Assembly: GCA_014377445.1 (NCBI GenBank)
Contig: JACMPP010000118.1
Span: forward strand, 1-64,000
Length of the DNA: 64,000 nucleotides
DNA from: Oligoflexus sp.
Lineage (GTDB): Bacteria > Bdellovibrionota_B > Oligoflexia > Oligoflexales > Oligoflexaceae
Reading direction: 5' to 3'
This document shows, piece after piece, positions 59,821-64,000 of this stretch. The notes below the pieces were generated by a model. That model was given only the letters and a program-made list of their open reading frames with translations, was not told the origin of the DNA and searched no databases. A program made the position numbers and the translations under genes. Each line of letters starts with the position of its first letter. The first letter of the stretch is position 1.

Positions 59821-60801
59821 TTAGGACAGAAAAGGCTGATCCTGCGTAAGATAATTACGCACGTAATCTGCGACTCCTTCTTCCAGGCTATGAAAATCTG
59901 CCGTGTAACCCCCTGCATTACGCAGCTTTTCAAGATTGGCTTCGGTGAAGTACTGATACTGATTCTTCAGGGAATCAGGCATTTCAATCCAATCGAAACG
60001 AGGCGATTTGCCCATCGCCGCGAAGACCGCTTCGCCAAGGTCCTTAAAGCTCCGGGCCTGTCCAGTACCGAGGTTATAGAGGCCTGACTGGATATTCTTC
60101 GCGTTCTTCCAAAAGTGCAGCATGATGCGCACGATATCTTTCACATAAACGAAGTCACGCTGCTGCTCACCGTGAGCGACGGCCTGGCGATAGGACTTGA
60201 AGAGGCGCAACTGGCCCTTGTCACGCACCTGAGGGAAAGCATGATAGACCACGCTTGCCTGCGCGCCTTTGTGGTATTCCTGGGGTCCGTAGACATTGAA
60301 AAATTTGAAACCAAACCAAGCCGGCGGAGCCTTCTTTTGTTTGATAGCCCAGGTGTCGAAGAGCTGTTTACTCCAGCCGTACTTATTAATCGGTACAAGG
60401 CTCGAAATATTCGGATGCTCATCGCTGAAGTTTTCCTCTTCCGCCCCGTAGGTTGCGGCTGAGGAGGCATAAAGAAAGGGTATGGAATGCTGGGCGCAGT
60501 AGTCCCAGAGATCTTTCGTGAATAGAACGTTGTTATTCATCAGGTAATCGGCATCACGTTCGGTCGTGGCCGAGCAGGCGCCGAGGTGAAACACGGCCTC
60601 GATGGATTTGGAGTTCTCCCTCAGCCAGGTCGGGAAGATCTCTTTGGGCACGACGTAGTCAATGTGCTGGCGGGCGAGGTTTTTCCACTTATCGCCAAGG
60701 CCAAGATGATCGACGACTACGATATCGTCACGGCCACTCTGATTGAGGCCCCATACTATGGCGCTGCCTATGAAGCCGGCGCCACCTGTTACCAATATCA
60801 T
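59821..60801 (-). CDS. hldD: ADP-L-glycero-D-manno-heptose 6-epimerase
   Basis: HldD (RfaD) makes the L-glycero heptose donor used by heptosyltransferases of the inner core. The 326-residue SDR has the NADP motif VTGGAGFIGS at residues 4-13, YASSAATYG near 126 with the Tyr-x3-Lys (YGWSK) near 156, and a family-typical GTGQARSF near 258. The start at 60801, with GGAG upstream, gives MILVTGG. It supports the GT9 assignment at 11011. Confidence 0.95.
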   Translation of the reverse strand: MILVTGGAGFIGSAIVWGLNQSGRDDIVVVDHLGLGDKWKNLARQHIDYVVPKEIFPTWLRENSKSIEAVFHLGACSATTERDADYLMNNNVLFTKDLWDYCAQHSIPFLYASSAATYGAEEENFSDEHPNISSLVPINKYGWSKQLFDTWAIKQKKAPPAWFGFKFFNVYGPQEYHKGAQASVVYHAFPQVRDKGQLRLFKSYRQAVAHGEQQRDFVYVKDIVRIMLHFWKNAKNIQSGLYNLGTGQARSFKDLGEAVFAAMGKSPRFDWIEMPDSLKNQYQYFTEANLEKLRNAGGYTADFHSLEEGVADYVRNYLTQDQPFLS

Positions 60802-60905
60802 CGTCACTTCTCCCAAAAGGTGTCGTCTATCCTTCACGTCTGCTCGCTGAGAACCGTGAGGGTTGCATAGCCCATATCACATTCCTATCGGCGCGGATCG
60901 ATTTT

Positions 60906-60923
60906 CAGCGTACAGCTACGCTG
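60906..60923. promoter_or_regulatory. Inverted repeat in the hldD-lysC divergent region
   Basis: CAGCGTA (60906-60912) and TACGCTG (60917-60923) are exact complements around CAGC, about 125 bp before the lysC start. It could be an operator or a leader hairpin; no known lysine riboswitch core was recognised. Confidence 0.4.
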
Positions 60924-61049
60924 TGTTTCGCGGCGAATCCCGCGGGGACCCAGTGACATTGGCAATGCAACACGCAATAAACTAGGATATATCTGCCTAT
61001 GTATGCATCAAAACCACTGTCTATCATACGCGAAGGAGCAAGCTTTTCC

Positions 61050-62330
61050 ATGTATCATCTCGAGCACGACCGACCAATAGTCCAAAAATATGGTGGAACC
61101 TCGGTAGGGAGCTTGGAGCGTATCGATGCTGTGGCGAAGCGGGTTGCCGACCAATATCGTGCTGGTTACAAGAAGATCGCGATCGTGGTCAGTGCCATGT
61201 CCGGCGAAACCAATCGCCTCGTCGACCTCGTCAACGGGATCAATGCCCGCACCTCGCTAAGAAACTATGACATGGTTGTAGCGGCTGGCGAGCAGATATC
61301 TGTTGCCTTAATGGCAGCCGCGCTGGAAAAACATGGAATTCCTTCGAAGGCCTTTTTGGGGTATCAGCTCGGTATCGTGACCGACAATTTTCACTCTAAA
61401 GCCCGTATCGAAAAAATTGAATGTGCCAAGCTCTATCAGTGCTGGGAAGAGGATGCGATTCCTGTCGTCGCGGGATTTCAAGGCGTGACCGGTGATCTTG
61501 AAATCACCACTCTGGGTCGCGGAGGATCGGATACAAGTGCGGTCGCACTCGCCGTGGCTCTGGATGCAGCCTTTTGTGAAATAAACACGGATGTGGATGG
61601 TGTGTTCACCGCCGATCCCCGTATCGTTCCGGAGGCCCGTCTCGTTGAAGAGATTGATTTCGAAGTCGCTCTAGAAATGGCCTCGCTCGGCAGCAAGGTG
61701 CTTCACAGCCGCTGTGTTGAGTTGGGTGCCAAGTATCATATGCCCATCGTGGTTCGCAATACCTTCAAACCAAACGACCAAGCGAGGACCTTCATCATGA
61801 ACTTCAGTACCGAGAGAAAGCTGGAAGCACCGATTGTTTCTGGTGTCACCCTTGATAAAAATGTGGTCCGCATCTCCTTGCACAATCTTCCGGCGCGCGG
61901 CGGCATCATCGGCTCGGCTTTTGAAGTGATTGCAAGCAATGGCGTAAACGTCGACATCATCGTTCATAACCGTTCGAACGACAGCGATCGTATGCGCGTT
62001 GGTTTCACCATCGGCAATGCGGATCTTTTACGCACCAAAGAAATTCTTGAGCGCTGGACGCTTGAGAAAAAACTCGGTGCCTACATCGAAGTTGAAGAAG
62101 GCCTGTCCAAGGTCTCCGTCGTCGGCCTTGGTATGCAGAGCCATCCAGGTGTCGCCAGCCGCGTCTTCAGCGTTCTGGAAGATGCAGGGATCGCCTTGCA
62201 CATGATCTCGACCTCGGAGATCAAGATCTCCTGCGTGATTGGCGAAAAAGAAGGCGAAGTTGCGGCGCGTGCCTTGCACAAAGAATTTGTGGTGCCGGAA
62301 ATAGAAGTTGAAGTCGAATTAAAAACCTAA
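61050..62330 (+). CDS. lysC: Aspartate kinase
   Basis: Aspartate kinase starts the lysine/threonine/methionine/DAP branch. The 426-residue protein has [11 protein letters not shown] near residue 11, the SGETNRL segment and [17 protein letters not shown] near 185, followed by two C-terminal ACT domains (~270-425) for amino-acid feedback. The ATG at 61050 with GAAGGAGC 10 nt upstream is preferred to one at 60999. The symbol is by family; the isozyme type is uncertain. Confidence 0.94.
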   Translation: MYHLEHDRPIVQKYGGTSVGSLERIDAVAKRVADQYRAGYKKIAIVVSAMSGETNRLVDLVNGINARTSLRNYDMVVAAGEQISVALMAAALEKHGIPSKAFLGYQLGIVTDNFHSKARIEKIECAKLYQCWEEDAIPVVAGFQGVTGDLEITTLGRGGSDTSAVALAVALDAAFCEINTDVDGVFTADPRIVPEARLVEEIDFEVALEMASLGSKVLHSRCVELGAKYHMPIVVRNTFKPNDQARTFIMNFSTERKLEAPIVSGVTLDKNVVRISLHNLPARGGIIGSAFEVIASNGVNVDIIVHNRSNDSDRMRVGFTIGNADLLRTKEILERWTLEKKLGAYIEVEEGLSKVSVVGLGMQSHPGVASRVFSVLEDAGIALHMISTSEIKISCVIGEKEGEVAARALHKEFVVPEIEVEVELKT

Positions 62331-62357
62331 ACGAAATTTGACTGAAAGCATTTAAAT

Positions 62358-62390
62358 AAAAAAAGAGCCCGAGGATATCGGGCTCTTTTT
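62358..62390. terminator. Bidirectional terminator after lysC
   Basis: AGAGCCCGA and TCGGGCTCT pair around GGATA or less, with A and T runs on both sides; it serves lysC and the convergent cytochrome gene. Confidence 0.88.
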
Positions 62391-62410
62391 GCATTTTATT
62401 CAGGAGAAAT

Positions 62411-62899
62411 TCATTTGCCTTTGAATTGACGGACCCATTTGACGACGTCGTCGATCTCAGCATCGTTCAACGCACTGCCCCAAGCAGGCATGGTCGCACT
62501 CAAGCCGACGGAAGCGCCGCCTTCTTTGATGATTTTATGAATATGCGCGTCGTCTACTTTACCTTGCCATGCGACATCGGTGAAGTTCCGAGGCATCGGA
62601 TTCAATCCCGCGACTCCAGGACCGTTGGCTTTGCCGTTGACGCCGTGACAGGCGGCACAGAACAGTTCAAATTTTTCTTGACCTAGACTTCGTGGAGCTC
62701 CACCTGTCGCGACTGCCACGGGTACTGGGATCGTTCCTTCCGGAGTAAGCGTCTGCTCAGCCTTCGCGAAAGTCTCCTCTTGCTTAAACTTTGCTTGATC
62801 GGGTCTTGGATTGTGTTGATCAACGCAAGAATTACAAGCGGTCAAAATCATCCCAAAGCTTAGGGAGGAAAGAACCAAGAGGGTGCGTCTCATCTTCAT
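62411..62899 (-). CDS. Class I cytochrome c lipoprotein
   Basis: The ~162-residue protein has signal peptide and lipobox LTAC near residue 19-22, a Pro/Ala-rich linker and one class I cytochrome c domain (~80-162). The heme site CAACH is near residue 96 and the axial Met is likely in ATMPAWG near 140. It carries electrons on the periplasmic side of a membrane. GGAG precedes the chosen start at 62899 by ~6 nt. Its electron partners are not in the window. Confidence 0.9.
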   Translation of the reverse strand: MKMRRTLLVLSSLSFGMILTACNSCVDQHNPRPDQAKFKQEETFAKAEQTLTPEGTIPVPVAVATGGAPRSLGQEKFELFCAACHGVNGKANGPGVAGLNPMPRNFTDVAWQGKVDDAHIHKIIKEGGASVGLSATMPAWGSALNDAEIDDVVKWVRQFKGK

Positions 62900-63048
62900 G
62901 CTGTCTCCATTATTAACGATCCAGGGAGCCACTTATAACACAACCTGTGACAACGGCTCCAAATAAAAACATCAAACGACTGCGTGTTTCCAGGTACTAA
63001 AAAAATCGATGAAATGTCTTAAAAAAGACGACCAGAGACTTATTTGAC

Positions 63049-64000
63049 TTACCAGTTCCAATGGATTCGAGCCTGTACAAGCCGCATGCTTTTTTGGCGA
63101 ACACCGCTTCCTTTGAGGAAGTGATAATTTTGATACAGACGATCATAGCGCTCCTGATGGGATTCAAGCAAGAACGTCCAGCCATCACTATCAATCTTTC
63201 CGAGGCCATACGTCCACTCTCGTAGCTTGAGCGAGCGACTGTTCTCAGGCGCTTCTACGCAGTTTCCATCACTGTCCAGCGCGCAGGACTGCAATACAGC
63301 GTCGTCAAACGAAGCTTTAAATTCTCCCGTGTGAAAGGCGACGAGATATTCGGCAAGAATGCGGTACGAGGCGCTGAGTTGCCAGGCCTCACGCTTCGTC
63401 GCGCCATGCCCGCCTTGATCTTGAGAAAGAATCTCAGTTGGGTCGAAGGCAAAGCTCGCAGGGGCGCGGAGGAAATTCTGGGTTCGTGATTGTTCGATCT
63501 CATTTCTTTGCCAGCCAAGGTCGGCTTCGAGCCCACGCAAGGAGGGAGCTTTGCCGTTCAGACTCACGCTCGCCGCGAGACGTTGATTGCTGAAGCCTTT
63601 GTGTAAATCGCTTCGGGCATCTCGCCACCAGACTGCGTCTTCGGGTAGACTGTTCTTATCACGAGAATATGCTAGCTGCAAAGCCAGGGCCTTCTGCCAG
63701 TACCACTTGAGGCGGCCCCCATAAAAGAGATCGCCATCATCGGCGCTCAGACGTTCGCCTTCTCCCAAACCGACCAAAAGATCGCCTTCAAAAATATCGG
63801 AATGATCGAAACTCAATCGGGAAGCCGTCTGCTTCCAACCTATATCCTGCAGTTTGTTTGCAAAGGCAAGATAACTGGCGTTCGGCAAGAGCGTGGTGCC
63901 GCTGGAATCTTCGACATGAAGCGACCAGCGCGGATCGATATCGTAGCCGAAACCGTAGTCAGATAGCCAGCTCCGCTGTGGTGGAAGATTCTGCTGATGC
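63049..64000 (-). CDS. Outer-membrane beta-barrel protein (partial, N-terminus outside window)
   Basis: The reading frame stays open from the stop at 63049 to the right edge of the window at 64000, so an internal TTG at 63888 is not the true start. At least 317 residues are visible. Alternating polar/hydrophobic strands (LKWYWQKALALQLAYS, LVQARIHWNW) and a terminal Trp suit an outer-membrane barrel. The sequence DALQSCALD has two Cys near residue 215. No family is named. The visible part lacks a signal peptide because the start lies beyond the edge. Confidence 0.75.
   Translation of the reverse strand, partial: HQQNLPPQRSWLSDYGFGYDIDPRWSLHVEDSSGTTLLPNASYLAFANKLQDIGWKQTASRLSFDHSDIFEGDLLVGLGEGERLSADDGDLFYGGRLKWYWQKALALQLAYSRDKNSLPEDAVWWRDARSDLHKGFSNQRLAASVSLNGKAPSLRGLEADLGWQRNEIEQSRTQNFLRAPASFAFDPTEILSQDQGGHGATKREAWQLSASYRILAEYLVAFHTGEFKASFDDAVLQSCALDSDGNCVEAPENSRSLKLREWTYGLGKIDSDGWTFLLESHQERYDRLYQNYHFLKGSGVRQKSMRLVQARIHWNW

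Noticed and set aside
1-64000. CRISPR arrays, insertion sequences, prophage genes, tRNA genes and toxin-antitoxin pairs
   Set aside because: None was recognised on reading both strands; no regularly spaced direct repeats or transposase/integrase motifs were seen.

Overview
The window is a 64 kb piece of a Gram-negative, flagellated bacterial chromosome. It carries lipopolysaccharide core genes (waaA, a heptosyltransferase-type GT9, hldD), YidC with its large periplasmic domain, outer-membrane barrels, many lipoproteins, flgD and fliK behind a sigma-54-type promoter, and a barrel family typical of Myxococcota and Bdellovibrionota. A hand count of one housekeeping sample line gives about 53 % G+C. 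The best guess is the Bdellovibrionota/Oligoflexia or a relative among the former Deltaproteobacteria. This is inference; no search was run.

Layout. 1-400: 3' end of 23S rRNA and a complete 5S rRNA, followed by five stacked terminator-like hairpins and a 74-bp repeat. 832-3988: a dienoyl-CoA-reductase-like SDR, then minus-strand YdcF, a TMEM68/DAGAT-like acyltransferase and dapF. 3992-10661 (minus): a sensor kinase and response regulator pair, a pseudo-receiver/PilZ protein, a 933-residue lipoprotein with CsgG/FlgT-like, PEGA and TPR-like parts, and a one-pass membrane protein. 11011-14982 (plus): GT9, waaA, rng. 15107-20516 (minus): an AT-rich island of three secreted lipoprotein genes (propeller, kelch with a C10 tract, Cys-rich repeats), directly downstream of fliK-flgD (20554-24075).

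24507-32116 (plus): rplU-rpmA-obgE-nadD-rsfS-rlmH-comF-mutS and a dksA-like gene, many of them overlapping or abutting. 32192-38982 (minus): glmU-like (uridyltransferase only), glmS, uvrD/pcrA, ftsB and a TPR lipoprotein. 39171-43038: NFU-like and HEAT-repeat proteins (plus), then VOC, alr and a four-repeat two-Cys secreted protein (minus). 43275-47964 (plus): the classical rpmH-rnpA-yidD-yidC-jag-mnmE cluster, here without dnaA next to it. 48110-52439 (plus): an aldehyde-dehydrogenase-fold protein that has lost all four catalytic residues, a phosphohexomutase and an outer-membrane barrel. 52505-64000: methyltransferase, ssb, a surface lipoprotein, smc, hldD, lysC, a cytochrome c lipoprotein and the 3' part of another outer-membrane barrel gene that runs off the window.

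The genes group into envelope building (dapF, alr, glmS/glmU, waaA, GT9, hldD, acyltransferase, YidC), ribosome and RNA maturation (rplU, rpmA, obgE, rsfS, rlmH, rpmH, rnpA, rng, mnmE), genome maintenance (mutS, uvrD, ssb, smc) and motility/signalling. No prophage, insertion sequence, CRISPR array, tRNA or defence system was recognised. The least ordinary items are the ALDH-fold pseudoenzyme, the AT-rich lipoprotein island with a possibly phase-variable C10 tract, the truncated GlmU, and the terminator stack behind the rRNA operon.
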